Notes: generated by a model from the sequence alone, not told the origin. Positions 26,001 to 38,500 are shown, counted from the first letter of the stretch. The stretch is DNA of 64,000 bases from Phylloscopus collybita (GCA_027886175.1 JAJNNQ010000004.1:15763501-15827500); one strand, 5' to 3'. Numbers and translations: made by a program.

Positions 26001-29000
26001 TAGATGTGTATTGCCTAATTATCTACATAAATGTTTAATTCCTCTCTGAAACCTTCTAAGCCACTAGCCTCAGTGAGACTGGTGGCGATGATTCACAAAG
26101 GTTACAACTTGCAATTAGATAGCAGTAGGGCACACTCCAGAGGACAGGGACTGACAGCCAGCACCACATAACTCTGCTAGCAAGCCAGCAGGAAATTTCA
26201 GTTTTTACTGCCAGAGAGAATAAAGGTCTGGGTTCATAATCCTTCTGGGTATCTTGACCATAGATCCTCATCTAACACAATTTCTATATATAGAAGTCAC
26301 TGTCAAGTTGCTTTGTTTTTGAAAGGTCTGCCAACATCAGGGTTTCTTGGTCAAGAAAGGACATGCCCTTGGTTTTCCCTTCTAAATGAGTAAAAGTAAA
26401 GAGCAGAAATATCCCTGGATTCCTTGGTCAAAGGCACCTTGACCACCTTCTGTTGGGAAAAGAGCAATGATAAAGCAGGAAGGTGCAGAGATAAAGCACA
26501 GATGAATGGATGTTTGTAAAATTAAAAAGAACTTCATCTAAAAAGAACAAGGAATGGCTTCAATCTTTGCTTGACAGATGCCACATTGCACAGGTGTTGC
26601 TATAAAAAGGACATAGCAGCTGCTCTGATGGACAACAGGATTCCTCCTTGGGCAGCACTGGGGAATTCACAGGCAGCTAAAACCTGTCATTGCTGCCCTT
26701 AGGAAGACCTGTTGCTAGATCCATTTGGTGGATCCAGAAGTGGTTCAGGTTTGCCCGGAGCAGATGCTGCAGAGCTGGATCAGAGTGCTTTGTGTGGTGG
26801 AGCAACACACAGGAGGCTGCTACAGCTACTGCTCCTTTCACCAGCCCACCCAGCTCAGAGGGAGAGGGAATAAAGCAGGAGTCCTTTTAGAAACACTGTC
26901 ATCATCTGGTTGATGACTGTCCACCAAAGCCCGGATTCAAAGAATGATGAAACACATTCAGGCCGTGTGGGACTCAGGCTTGTCACAGCTGTCTGCCTTT
27001 TAGCTTGGAGATGCTGGAGCTCACCCAGTGGATACAAGATCACCGAGTAGGCAGCAACGTAGCTTCCCTCCCTGGACCAATTCTCGTTACACTTCACTCT
27101 ACCAGCCGCCTGATGATTGAAACCACATTCACAGCATAGCAAGGCACAGTTTCATATAGAAAGGAAGCAAATCATGCTTGAATGCCTGTGTTTGAGCTGC
27201 CTTGTGTCTTCCTTGCTGCATTTTCCCATAAGCCCAGAATTGTAAGAAGCTGTTACAATAAAATCAAGCAAACAGCTTTTCCCTCATTTTATGACTAAAA
27301 CAATTAAAAATAGTAGTCGAGGAAAAGCTTGTGAGAGGTAAGCACTAGAATTGTGAGCAGATATTTCTGTGGAATAACTTTACCTTCTCCTGACTACCCT
27401 TTCTGAGCACTTGGACAAACATTGTTCTGATTGCTGTTGCAGAAGAGCTTGGCTCTTGGAGCAGCTTGGTTTAACTGCTGCTTGCCTTTGTCTCTAGGCC
27501 TCCTGCTGTTTTTCTAAGCCTCTGTGCAGGCCAATAGCACATTTGTTTAATTTCTAATTCTTGCACAACAAATATACAAAACAGAAATCCAGTTCTTGTA
27601 CTCAAGGGAATGAAGGGCTGGGTATAAAAGGTCACTCTCTGAGGGTATTACTCTGTGGATTACTGTTCAGGTGCACTTTGCATGTTTCCTGTTCATTTTT
27701 ATTTCTAAAGAAATAAACCACCCACTTTTGGGGCTCGCTGATTGAATCACTAAACAGTTCTCTTGGCAAAGTCAAGGGCTGCGCCCCCAGACCTGCGTGG
27801 CCACTCTGTGTGCAGGTTGCAGTGAGCTGCAGCACACACAGCACTGCAGGAGGGAGACAGCACTACACTTAGCCACTCTCCCTACTCAGGTTGGAGGTAC
27901 TTTAACTCAGCAAAGACTGTAGGAGTGGGACAGGGAGTAAACAGGTAATTTATACATTTATAAATTTATACTGAAGACCCCTGCAGGAGCTGGGAACAGG
28001 AGAGCAAGCTGTTACTCTGTGTACACTGGCTGCTGAAGGCTTGCCACTGAACTTTCAGCTTTCTCCTGGCCTTCAGTAAGAACACTGGCCTGCAGCTCTG
28101 GGCCATATACAAAGTCTGACAGCAGGAAGCTCCCTTCTGCTTTCCTCCCTGACAGCTGTATTTGCTCCCATTTCACCCAGGCCTCCCAAATGTGAAAAAC
28201 ATTAGAGATAAGGAGAGGCGAAACAGGGTCCTTAATGGTGAGGGGAGCACTGAAGGTGAAGACAGAAGCATCAAGATACCACAGTCTCCAGAATACTTCA
28301 TTAATACATCTTTCATTGTTTCAGTTTATAAACTGGCACAGTAGGCACCATGACTTAGTTCCCATGACATTTTGTCATTAGAATAAGTGCAGCTTTGGAC
28401 AAGATGTGTGCAAAATTACTTAAAGAGCCAGTGATGAACTAACATATTCAAAATCTTCTCTTATTCAAGACTCAGAAATATTCTCCCTGCCAATCTGAAG
28501 ATCTAGCTCAAGAGCAAAGACTCTGATGATAATGAGACATCTGACTCTTGTGGTGGGTCAAAGAACAGACCTGTTGTATCAATCTTGAATGCAGTTTTAC
28601 TAGCCCGTTATTTTGCTCTGGTGTTTTATCATGTTGTCTGAAGGTTTGTGTCAGTTGCACCTCGCCACTTACCTTTCTGTTTCTTGACCTGCTAAAATGA
28701 AATGAAGAACACATGTAAAAAAATTAACCTGTAAAAAATGAAATGGTGAATCGTTAGGCATTGCTGGAAATTTAACAGGGAAAACATTCCTAAAATGTCA
28801 CTCAACACACTTTCTGTACTAGAGAGTCAGTATTCCTCAAGAAAAATCAGCCTCTTCTTCCTTCATTCAAAATAGACAGAACAGTATAGATTATGGTTAA
28901 GAAGCAGCTTAGACAGTTGGGTTTTCTTCCAGTTGGAAAAATGAAAGATTTATTCATGTGTAACAAGGAAAGAGAAACCAGGAAGACTGTATTAATGAAG

Positions 29001-29562
29001 GTAGTTTTAAGTTCACCTTTGTGCTACTCCTAACTGGTTAGTTAAGTTTTAGAACGCCAAAGATTTCAAATAATATTTGTCCTCTTGGCACCTGGATGCC
29101 CCACAATTGTTAGTCTGGGGCTTACAAACTTAGAGGTGAGATTTTCAAAGCAGGAAGAATTTGAATGCCTAGTTTGGTTACTTCAAGACCTACTGGTATT
29201 AAAAGTCTATTCCTAAGTGTTCAAAGCCAGACACTCATACTGTGTTAAGTTCCATTATAATGGTAACAGCAGTGCTAAGCTTATTGAGTTGTATTTTTTT
29301 CTTTTCATAATCAAGGTGTTTCTTTAGAAAGTTAATGATGGATTTGTAACTGAGATTCTCAACATAAATGCTTTTCCCTTATAGCCAGCACATCATACTT
29401 ACATACCACACACACACATGCTCTTTGGTGTCATGGCAGATGCTACATAAAAGGGAGGTCACACAGATAGCTCTCACTCTTCAAGCATGCCAAATGTAGG
29501 AGCTGCAAACATTCCAGGGAGTGGAATGATCACCAGGAGCTTACTGGCTTGCTGGCAGCACT
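20012..29562. other. Non-coding unique sequence, about 9.5 kb
   Basis: No gene recognised. Around 20391-20707 several frames of about 65-97 codons overlap on both strands in a patch of slightly higher GC. None shows a domain. TATA-like sequences occur at 26600-26608 and 27623-27630. The second has a CCAAT box upstream and an AATAAA downstream and is listed separately. No SINE, LINE or LTR was recognised. Confidence 0.5.
27530..27717 (+). promoter_or_regulatory. Candidate promoter or LTR-like signal cluster
   Basis: A CCAAT motif lies near 27531, a strong TATA box (GGTATAAAAGG) at 27621-27631 and an AATAAA at 27712-27717, all on the plus strand within 190 bases. This order is that of a retroviral LTR. 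An ordinary promoter would not be expected to carry a poly(A) signal so soon. I could not define LTR ends or a target-site duplication, and no gene follows. Each motif is short enough to occur by chance, so this is a weak call. Confidence 0.2.
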
Positions 29563-29736
29563 AAAAAAAAAACAACAAAAACCACCAAACAAACAAACAA
29601 ACAAAAAAAAAAAAAAAACAAAAAAAAAAAAAAAACCAAAAAAAAAAAAAAAAAAAAAAAAAACCAAAAAACACCCCCCCCCCAAAAAAAAAAAACAAAC
29701 AAAAACCAAAAAACCAAACAAAACCCCCCCCCACCA
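29563..29736 (+). repeat. 174-base A/C-only low-complexity tract
   Basis: For 174 consecutive bases the plus strand contains no G or T. It moves through ACAACAAAAACC, then (CAAA) units, then long A runs separated by CC or single C, with two runs of eight or more C. The apparent lysine-rich frame on plus and phenylalanine/glycine-rich frame on minus are by-products. No retrotransposon body is recognisable beside it. Such tracts are difficult for sequencing, and the exact length should be treated with caution. Confidence 0.95.
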
Positions 29737-31264
29737 TTATGATGGACAGTAAAAAGACACTTCCATTATAGATGTTTTGGACTTCATAGATTTAAGGGGT
29801 TTGGTAGTAAATACTGCACAGTATATAACCACTAGATTGCTGCAAACTTGATTACCTGAAGCTTCAGGTAACAAGTGAAATGTTTATGTCTGTGGCACGT
29901 ATCAATTGCAATTTACTAATAAGGGATTATCTTTTACAAAACTTAAGCCTTAACCTAGTTTCTCAGCTTTGTTTCTTTATAATATGGTATTAGATTCCTC
30001 TTTTTCCATTTATCCAGACTTTAGCTTTCATTTTGTATCTGGGAAATCAAAATCACAGTATCACTTAAACATCTGGGAGATCATCTGATCCAAGCTCAAA
30101 GAAACTTAACATTATGAAATGCATTTTCTGCTTCGTGTCTTCAATTGTGTAAGGTTTTGTACAAGTTGTTATGTAAGTATGCAATGTCCATGTTCTCTGA
30201 CTTTAAGAAATTGGAAGGATAAATCATTTGACCAGCATGCTCAATGTTTTTCAGGGAAGCCCTTAAGGAATGGAGATGGTGAATTTGTCTTAGTCTGACA
30301 TTATGATTCCATATGGCTCAACCAGCAAGAAGAATTACGGGTTTCTTTAATTCTGACACTCATATCATCTTTGAAGAAGAACATCCCATGGTGAAGTGTT
30401 GCACTTTGTTCTGCCTGATATAAATAACTATATTAGGTTAATATGATTAAGGCTAATGAGACTCTGAACCTCATCCAAAAAATCTGTCATTAAAGCACAT
30501 TTACTACTGATGAATTAATTAGTGAAATACAAATCACCTTTTAAGCAGGCTGCCTGCCAGGGTTATTCCAAAAATGCGAATATTCAGCATTTTGTCTGTG
30601 GTTGCTTCAGTTTATATATCCAAGAAGGGTATAGAGAAGCAAATATGCTGCTGATGTACACTCTGATGCTGAATTTCAGAACCCAGAGAGCATAATTTAG
30701 CACAGGGAAGGAAAAGGGTAGGGTGGATATTTACCAGCATCTTTAGCTCAGGGGACTGCTGCTTGCCATTCCTCCTGCCTGTTTATACCTCTTTTTGGTT
30801 ATATTTAGGAGCAAAAAGGGGCGGAATATTCAGCACGATTTTGTGAATGGCAGAATATAGTAATGGATGTGTTTGGGGAACTATAAATCATGATGGATTT
30901 TCTCATGAGACATTTGTGGACAGTTCACAAACAACTTACAAGAAAACCATAATAATAATCACATCTGGAGCCCTTGAAAAAGGCTTAGCCTCACTTCTCT
31001 GATATTTAAAGAAATTTCAATTCCTTTCTAATTTGCTTCAATTGAAATTGAGAGACCAATCAAATTCAAGCTGATGTGAACCAAAATTATTACCTAGTCA
31101 GGTTTCTCCTGACATCACTGTGTCCGTAACATAAACTGTCCAGTCGTTTTTTCAACAAGCCTGTAGGTCTTTTTTCAGCTCAGGCATCAAGCCTTGACTC
31201 TACTAAAGCTCCAGTCAAATTTTTCTTAAAACTGATAATGCTGTTTTATTGTTATTTCTAATAA
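29737..31264. other. Non-coding unique sequence
   Basis: AT-rich sequence with no frame of note, no recognised repeat and no RNA gene up to the SINE. Confidence 0.5.
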
Positions 31265-31403
31265 CCCGGAGATTTTCTCAGTGGGTCAGAGCATAGGGCT
31301 AATAACAACGAGGTTGTGAGCTTGATCCCTGTATGGGCCATTCACCTAAGAGTTATACTTCGTGCTTCTTGTGGGTTTCTTACAACTCAGAATATTCAGT
31401 GAT
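31265..31403 (+). mobile_element. tRNA-Ile-derived SINE with CR1-like tail (TguSINE1-type)
   Basis: The first about 75 bases (31265-31340) are a decayed tRNA-Ile. They contain a TCTCAGTGGGTCAGAGCA D-arm/A-box region at 31276-31293, an anticodon loop CTAATAA with anticodon AAT at 31301-31303, a B-box-like AGCTTGATCC at 31319-31328, and the acceptor 3' side ending GGGCCA at 31340. The next about 60 bases match the 3' tail of a CR1 LINE: a GAGTT..ACTT block, CTTGTGGGTTTCTTACAACTCAG, and a terminal AATATTCAGTGAT. A tRNA-Ile head joined to a CR1-X tail is the known build of the passerine SINE TguSINE1, mobilised in trans by CR1. Mismatches in the A and B boxes and in the acceptor stem mean it is neither a working tRNA nor likely to be transcribed. 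The start is uncertain by a few bases and I could not see a clear target-site duplication. Confidence 0.85.
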
Positions 31404-34400
31404 CCCAATTATTTGTTTTCTGTTGATTCAGCCCAAACCTTGCACTATTTGTGTCTCTGCAAGAATACTGAGCTCAGTTCAGCAGGGAGAGAGACTAAGT
31501 CTGCCTTGTACAAGCTCCCATAAGGTTTGCAAAAACCTGAGTCGTTAATCTACAACCACTTTCTACTTAATGCAGTTGTATGATGATCACTCTTACTTAT
31601 TTTATGGCCTCTTTTAAAACTCCCCTCTATGTGGCTGGCCTGAGAAGCAGGTTTATCATGGGATGTGCATTTACTAAGGATTACTATCCTGATTTTGTGT
31701 AGGCATCATGAGAAACTATGGGGTTTGCTCAGAGAGTTGTTGGATATCTTTTTGGTACTCCCCAGGAGAATCTGGCTTCCTGAGAAAAACAGAAAGTGGA
31801 CAAGTTTCAGCCTTATCAAGGTGTTCACATTCTCATAAGATATTGTTGAGCTGACTATGGACTAGCTTAAGAAAATCTCCAGAAGTCACTTTTAAAGGTT
31901 TCCTGGTAAATATGCAACAGTTTCTGTTTAGTTATTTAGTCAGGCTTCTACATGGACATGTAAAACCTTTAATCCATTTGTATCAACCAAGTCCCATCTG
32001 CATTTTTTTTGTCTGCTGAATGTTTGCTTTTGTTTAAGCTATCAAGTACATTTAGTGGTATGGTAGAAGGGCTAAAAGAGCTATGAGGGGCTTGATATTA
32101 TAAGCTGCAGTGCTTTTCACTTCATAACATTAGGCAGCAGAGACCTAAGTCTGTTGTTGCTATATTTAGCATAAAAGAGCAGACAGATGACCCAGACACA
32201 CCTCCAGCACACATGGCATTGTGCTGGTGTGTGTAATGGACAGAAGGCCAGGCCTGGGTGTGCAAATGCACGTGCTGTGCATGTGCTGTGCACATTCTGT
32301 GCAGCAGGGCCGGGGAACTGTGCGCTCACTGTTCTCACTGTCATTGCTTCTCTACCACGCACAGGCTGCAAAAACTGCCTTCACTGAGAAAACGGGCACT
32401 GGCCAATACTGTGGTGCTGTCACAGTCCAATTAGATAGGTTTGTTCGTCAGTACCCGAACAGCTGTAACAGCCAAACAGGCAGGATAGTAGAGCATGCAC
32501 CCAATTTACTGTCTAGCTGATCCACAGGGAAACGAAGGTACATCACCATCAGTCAGAAAGCACTTATGAGGACAGTATGTCTTTGCAATGCCACGTATGT
32601 AATTAATTTACACTGTAGGGCAGAGTGTGGACCAATTACTGTCACCAGATGAATGCCGTTTCTAAAATGAGCTCTCTGATTTGGGGGGGACTTTGGTCAG
32701 GGATTTACAATCTGCTTCACGTCACGTGTGACCAAGTCTTTTTTGTTGCTATCTTATGGATTGCAAAGGCCAGAACTGTCTGAATATTTGAAATACAGCA
32801 TTATACTTCCATGCTCAGATCTACACAATCGAGAGCTGCTTTAAAATACATATTCAAGTACAAAACACAGTTTTGCATATAATTACATATGTACTTACTA
32901 ATATATAAATGTAAATTCAGTAATTGCATATGCAAATACACAGAGCTGTGATCAGCACTAAAAGATGTCTGGAATGTGTCTGACACTACATTGCTGGGCC
33001 AGGGAATTTTGAATTGGGCTGATGTTATTATTCTTCCAATTACATGTATAATCATCACCTGACAAATCTCATGTACAGGGTGTGTTTAACTGTGATCTCT
33101 AACTCCTTTTTCCTTCCTGCTGGAAGGTTATAGCTCTCTGAAGCATTAGAAATGTATTTATTTCTAATTCAATAGTATTTTTAAACTTTTGTTCTTTATT
33201 TTTGCTAGATTTTTTGTGTAAGCATTTTTTTTTTTGGTTTGTTGGGGTTTTTTTTTACATTTCTGTTTTACTTTTATAAAGCAATTGTTTAGAAAAAAAA
33301 ATTAGACAAAGCCCAGAATTTCTGGACCTGAAGACCTATATTTAAACTTCTGTAATCAGATTTATGGTACCTAAACAAATACCTCATCATCAAAGTTGTT
33401 GAAAACCCATAATTATCGTCAACTTCACCGTGTATCTTGTTTCCATAAATCAAGAGCTACACAGGTTGATTTTGAAAATATGCAGACCAGTGATGGTCTG
33501 TTTTTAAAAATATGGTCATTTGTGGCTTGTCTGTGAGAATGGTGGCAAGTTTAGAATAGAGGAATTCCTAGCTTCCAGGCCTATTGCTGATCCTTTCATG
33601 CTGTAGATGGTTACAAAAGCATAGGTTAATCTTTCATTAAAATTCAGTCTTGTTTTAACAGGAAATTCATTAGACTGCTAAGGCTTCAGGTAAGCTGTAC
33701 AGCTAGCCCATGGACCAAAGTTTTTAGTAATAGCACAAGAATCTACAAACCCACAATCAGTCTGAAATTGATTCTTTGCTAGATGACTCAGCAAATTCTT
33801 AAATATATAATTTATCATCACTGAATTCTTCTAGCAATCTGCACCATTTTCTAGTTTTCAGGAAAGACTCTTTGTATGTCAGTACTAAACTAAAGTGGAG
33901 AAAGAAAATTACTGATGAGGACTCTTACAAAATGCCTACCCACTGTGTAAACTTGCAAGGAAATGGAACTGGGTTTAATATTAAAATAGCTTTGGCTGTG
34001 GAAAGAGATGCTGGATGGTCACAGTATACCATCCTAAAGGCATAACCTTCGGGTAGGTATGCAGCTCATTATTGAGTTTTCCTTGTTCATTGTGCTAGCC
34101 TGTTCCACCACATCCTCTCTAGAACCATCTGCACGCTGCCGTTCATTAAAGCTGTGGTCAATCAACTCCCTGTAAGGAGAGGGTTCAAGCTTTCTTTTAT
34201 CCAAAGATTTGCAAAAGGAGTCATGGGAGCAGAGTCAGAAAAGTTAAGACTCTCTAGCTTCCATAGCTGCTAGACGTGGCAAGATGAAAGCCCACAGAAA
34301 GTACTGCTTGAGACAATTATGTGAAGCTTGAGAAAGAAAAGGTATTAATTTGACACCAGGAAATGCTTTAAAGAGAGTCTTTTCCTGATGATGTAAATTG

Positions 34401-34943
34401 AGGAGGTAGAATTCATTAATAGATCTCTTACTAATGAAAAAGACTTTGTATCTAGATCCCAAGCTTTATTTTGTCGTTCCTTTGACAGTCTGTGATATCT
34501 GTAAGTGCTTTTCTGATATTCTCATGTATTGAATGAAGCTGGTGTTCATTAACTCGCTTTTGGCTTTTGAGTTTGCTTCCAGCTTAGTTAATGTATTTAG
34601 GCAGTTAGGAGCTACATTTACATGAAAATGAGAGCATAACCAGCAGAACATCTACTGATCTTTTCTTATGTATATATAGAGATATACTTTGGAATGAACA
34701 TGGTCGGTGAGAAAAATCCAAGTTTCTATATTCAGGGTAAAATAAACAGAACAAATAATATAAAATACTAATCATTGAACAAGTCACTTGAAGAAATGTG
34801 GCAATGATAGATGTTATGAGAAAAAGTTTTGCTTTGTTTTGTTTTTGAGTCATTTGCATTAGACATTTCAATAATCTAACGTTTTTCCGGCTTGTAGTTA
34901 ATTAACTATGGTTAATCAGAAGATACCAGAAAAACGCTTTGTA
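31404..34943. other. Non-coding unique sequence
   Basis: No gene recognised. It contains the 11-bp minisatellite at 32272-32304 and a T/G-only tract at 33225-33256, which is the same type of repeat as the A/C tracts but on the other strand. A CATTAAAGC motif near 34145 in a slightly GC-richer patch recalls LTR polyadenylation regions but has no further support. Confidence 0.45.
32272..32304 (+). repeat. Short minisatellite, three 11-bp units
   Basis: Three adjoining units, GTGCTGTGCAT, GTGCTGTGCAC and ATTCTGTGCAG, form a small tandem array inside a TG/GC-rich patch. The third unit is more diverged. Confidence 0.7.
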
Positions 34944-34948
34944 CAGTG
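34944..34948. repeat. Target-site duplication, left copy (CAGTG)
   Basis: CAGTG directly precedes the LTR and is repeated exactly at 35548-35552. A 5-base duplication is the footprint left by the integrase of the inserting retrovirus. Confidence 0.75.
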
Positions 34949-35547
34949 TGTGTTGGTTTGAAAGCAAAACCAGTGAGACTCCCAGTCAGAGATACAATTT
35001 AAAGGAGAAGAGAGGAAAAAAAAAAGGTAAAATAAAATAAATGGAACAATACAACCTAATACATACAACCTAATACATACAACCTAATACCCTGTTGGTC
35101 AGGGTGTTTGAAGCAGTCCAGAAGTAAGTCCTCCTGGAGTGGCAGATGTGGTTCTGTTGGAGCAGAGATGATCCTGAGAGAAAAGGGTCCAGTGATGGTG
35201 AGAAGGGTCCAGTCTTCCTCCAAGAATCTGGTGGAACCAGATATCTTGTGTTCTTGCATCTCAGTTTTTATCTAGGTAGGAATGGCTGGCTCCCCCCACT
35301 GGGTGGAGCATCTCACAATGGAATGTGTCATGCCCTTAGTGAGCCTTAATGGCCCACTAGCAGAAAATATCCCCCTGGAGGGAGGATGGTGAAAGAGATA
35401 AGAAACTCTGCCCCACCTGGTTTGGCCCATTACCAGAGGGCATCCCCCACCTCCCCCCAGAGTTACAAAAAATAAAGAAAAACATCTCCCCAGCTGCTTT
35501 TAACAAATGAAGTAGAATAAACATTTTTGGTTCCATAACCCAGGACA
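34949..35547 (-). mobile_element. Solo LTR of an endogenous retrovirus, minus orientation
   Basis: A 599-base LTR that starts, on the minus strand, with TGTCCTGGGTTATGG and ends with CAAACCAACACA, so it has the canonical TG...CA ends. It is flanked by a perfect 5-bp duplication, CAGTG. It aligns by eye over its full length with the inverted copy at 57503-58060, including a TATA-like AGATAAAAAC (35273-35264) and the U5 block GAGTCTCACTGGTTTTGC. No gag, pol or env remains lie on either side, so the provirus was lost by LTR-LTR recombination. The copy is about 40 bases longer than its relative, mainly because of two internal tandem expansions (35051-35092 and about 35178-35217). A 5-bp duplication fits ERVL-type or some gamma-type elements. 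The exact family is not assigned. Confidence 0.9.
35051..35092. repeat. 14-bp tandem repeat, three units, inside the LTR
   Basis: The unit ACAACCTAATACAT occurs about three times in a row. The corresponding place in the related LTR at 57503-58060 has a single unit, so the expansion happened in this copy or its source element. Confidence 0.9.
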
Positions 35548-35552
35548 CAGTG
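35548..35552. repeat. Target-site duplication, right copy (CAGTG)
   Basis: Exact match to 34944-34948, immediately after the last base of the LTR. Confidence 0.75.
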
Positions 35553-38500
35553 TCACCATGTCATTAGAGGTAGTATAAGGCCAAAACTTGCCAAAAATCC
35601 TGGAATCAGCTTGCAAAGTCTGATAAACTTTCTCAGAAAGGGATTATGGGTCAGATACAGCACAGAATTACAAAATGAAATTGCTGTGCAGGGTGCACAG
35701 TGCAGCAATATGGGAAAGGACTTGGAGCCTTGCATGATGGTGACACACTGGTTTATGTGGGTGTTTATCACTAAAAGGGTTGTCAGAGCCTCTAACCAAC
35801 AGGAGAAAAGAAATAGATCAGAGAGACCACACACAAACCAAGCTGGCATAAGGAATAGGGTCCTTTTTCAAGCTTTCGCCACGTCTACTTTAGGTTATTC
35901 ATACACCCATTTAATCTGGTTTTTTGCTGCCTTATATTAGTGAATAATTTGCTTTAATGAAGAGCTATTCAATGTCTATAAATAAGCCAAGCTTGACAAC
36001 CTTAAACTAAGGGACAATACTAGGGAAGTTTTTCCAGAAAATGGGGTGTTGTGTAAAATAAGGAATTTTTCAATTAATTAATCTTAAAATTAGGATCTGC
36101 AGACTCAAGCAATCTCACATCACAAGGCTTAACCTGCTATGTAAACAATTTTTATACCCAAATATGTACCTTGAAAGGTGTAAGACATTTCTGGTTGTGT
36201 AAGGATGAAATGCATCTTTTGATATAAATAATTTGAAGACATTCCATAAATAAAAATGAGCAAGGAAATATTTCTGTTTTGCTGATTTGTGATTATGAAA
36301 ATTTTATTCTGATTCATAAAAAAGATTTGGCCCAAACTGATCCTCTTCAGTCAGGTAAAGGGGAAAGGCTTTATTGTCCTCAGAATAGAAGGCATTATTC
36401 ACTTGCTGATTTATTTCATTCCTCTCTGTCTCTCCCTCCCCTTTACTTGTATTTTCTGAGGCTGAACAACATTGTGCTGACTAGTGAAAGCATAAAGTTT
36501 GGCTGTGGGAGTTTTGTTGCCTTGGCTGATTCCATGAATCTTTGCAGCACTGCACAGGTGGCCATGAGGTTTCCCTTGCAGCCACCCAGCCCTTAAGGCT
36601 CTTGACGCAGCAGAGGCAGCATGAAGGTGCAGTGTCCTGGCTGCTTTGGCTCTCAAAGTCAGCTGCTTTGTGAGGACTGTTGTGTCTTCACCTGCTGGTG
36701 CAGCTGTAGAAGTTCAAAAGGGACTAAACAGTCCAAGGGCAGCAGGGATTTTGGCATCTCTCCTAACTGCAGCATAACAAACACTTCTATTGCAAAGAGG
36801 TATTTCATACCCTCATTTCCAGGGTATGTCTCATAACAGCCAAGATTTTGGGGTCTGTCTCTTTTGCAACACGAGTAATCACTCATGATGCCATACTCAT
36901 ATCACAAGTTTTTTGACCCCTCCCAGTCATGTAACTTCAGCTGTGGTGTAAAGCTGTGAAAGTCATTTGTACAAATTGAGTTAGGAACCACTCAGGGAGA
37001 CTTTGCATCATCTTCTGCCAACATGACCCATGTCTGTGCTGGGAGAGGACCCTCAGTGAAAGAGAGAACAGCTTTGGTTTTTAGCTTCTGTTTTGAGACT
37101 CTTGGGTGTTAAAAATACAACACTTTTGCATCATAGATCAATCGTTCCTCTGTTCTGTCATCACATGACCAGAAGATTTCAGTAAAAGCTGTAAAAAAAA
37201 ATTTAGAGACTTATAACAAATCTTGAGACATGAGACTGGAGAAAATGTTTTGAGTTTTTTATACAAGGGCACAGAAAATAAGATTGGGCTCATATTTCCT
37301 TATCTTTCAACATCATTTGACACTTAAATATAGGTGTTGGTCAGAGTTTCATAACTGATGGTAACAGGCGAGGTGGTTTAATAATCCTAGGTGGGGAGAA
37401 AGTGCTATGGCACAATAAGGATTTTTTAATATATAAATAACAGCCAAATTTATTTTCCTGTCATCTCTTAAGTATTTTGCTAAAGTCAGGGAAATATTTT
37501 GATAAGCATTAAAAAATTTGAAAATTAAACTAGTGTATTCTCCTGATCCCACATAAAATCTTCTGAAACTCAGACTAAACAAATACAACTTCATGATCAC
37601 ACACATATAGATGTGACTAATGAGATATGATAATAGGTCTCAGGAAGTGCAGATCAGTCATTCAGGTTCTTCATTTGGCAAGGCTAATGCTCTGGCCTAA
37701 AGTACAGAGAAGTTTAATGCTAGCTTTTCCCCCTAGGAAGAGGCCACAAGGTCTGGTACTAGGACAACATTTCAGCATGGACAGTAATCTAGAACACATT
37801 TAAAATTGGACTGTGAATTTGTGTGTGGGTGCACAGAAAACACAGATAGATACACGTTTACTGGGTTCAATGAAAATAACTACAGCAGAAACTGTCTGCT
37901 AGCTGCACTATAAAATTTAGTTTTCTTGCTTTCCCCCGAGTAAAAATGTAAAGGAATTTTTTTAAAAACTGTTTCATTAAAACCTAATGGTTTTATGGTT
38001 GAGAAAACAGAAAAAAGGGTTACAGTTTCCTTACGTCTCCAATGGTTAATCTGTCCTTTGGGCCCCTGAAGACATCCTACCCCCTAAATTCCTGATGAGC
38101 TCATGACATCTTTATCCTGTTAGTAAAGTTTAGACCATCACATTAGGGAACACAGCACAAACTTACTTAGGTTAATCAGGTCCTGAAATGCCTACAAACT
38201 TCCCAAAGGTACAATGAGCAGAGACTACTGCTAGTCCTTAGGATATTGCATACAGCCTGCCAGCCACATTTTCATAAAGGTTAGGAAACAGCACTACTTG
38301 GTTGCTGTTGACTGATCTGTGCTGATGCTACCCTGTGGGCTCTCCTGGCAGCCACAGTGCTTCTGCCCATCTGCTCCCCTTCCCAACCAGGTCTCCCCAC
38401 CTGCCACTGATGGGCAGGAGGCTGGGGGAAATGCCAGCCCCGGCTGGTGTGCAAAAATACAGAGAGCTGCTTTAATCACCAAGCAACAACTTGTATCATG

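Noticed and set aside
31265..31340. Functional tRNA-Ile gene
   Set aside because: The acceptor and other stems are mispaired, the A and B boxes are mutated, and the sequence continues into a CR1-like tail. It is the head of a SINE, not a tRNA gene.
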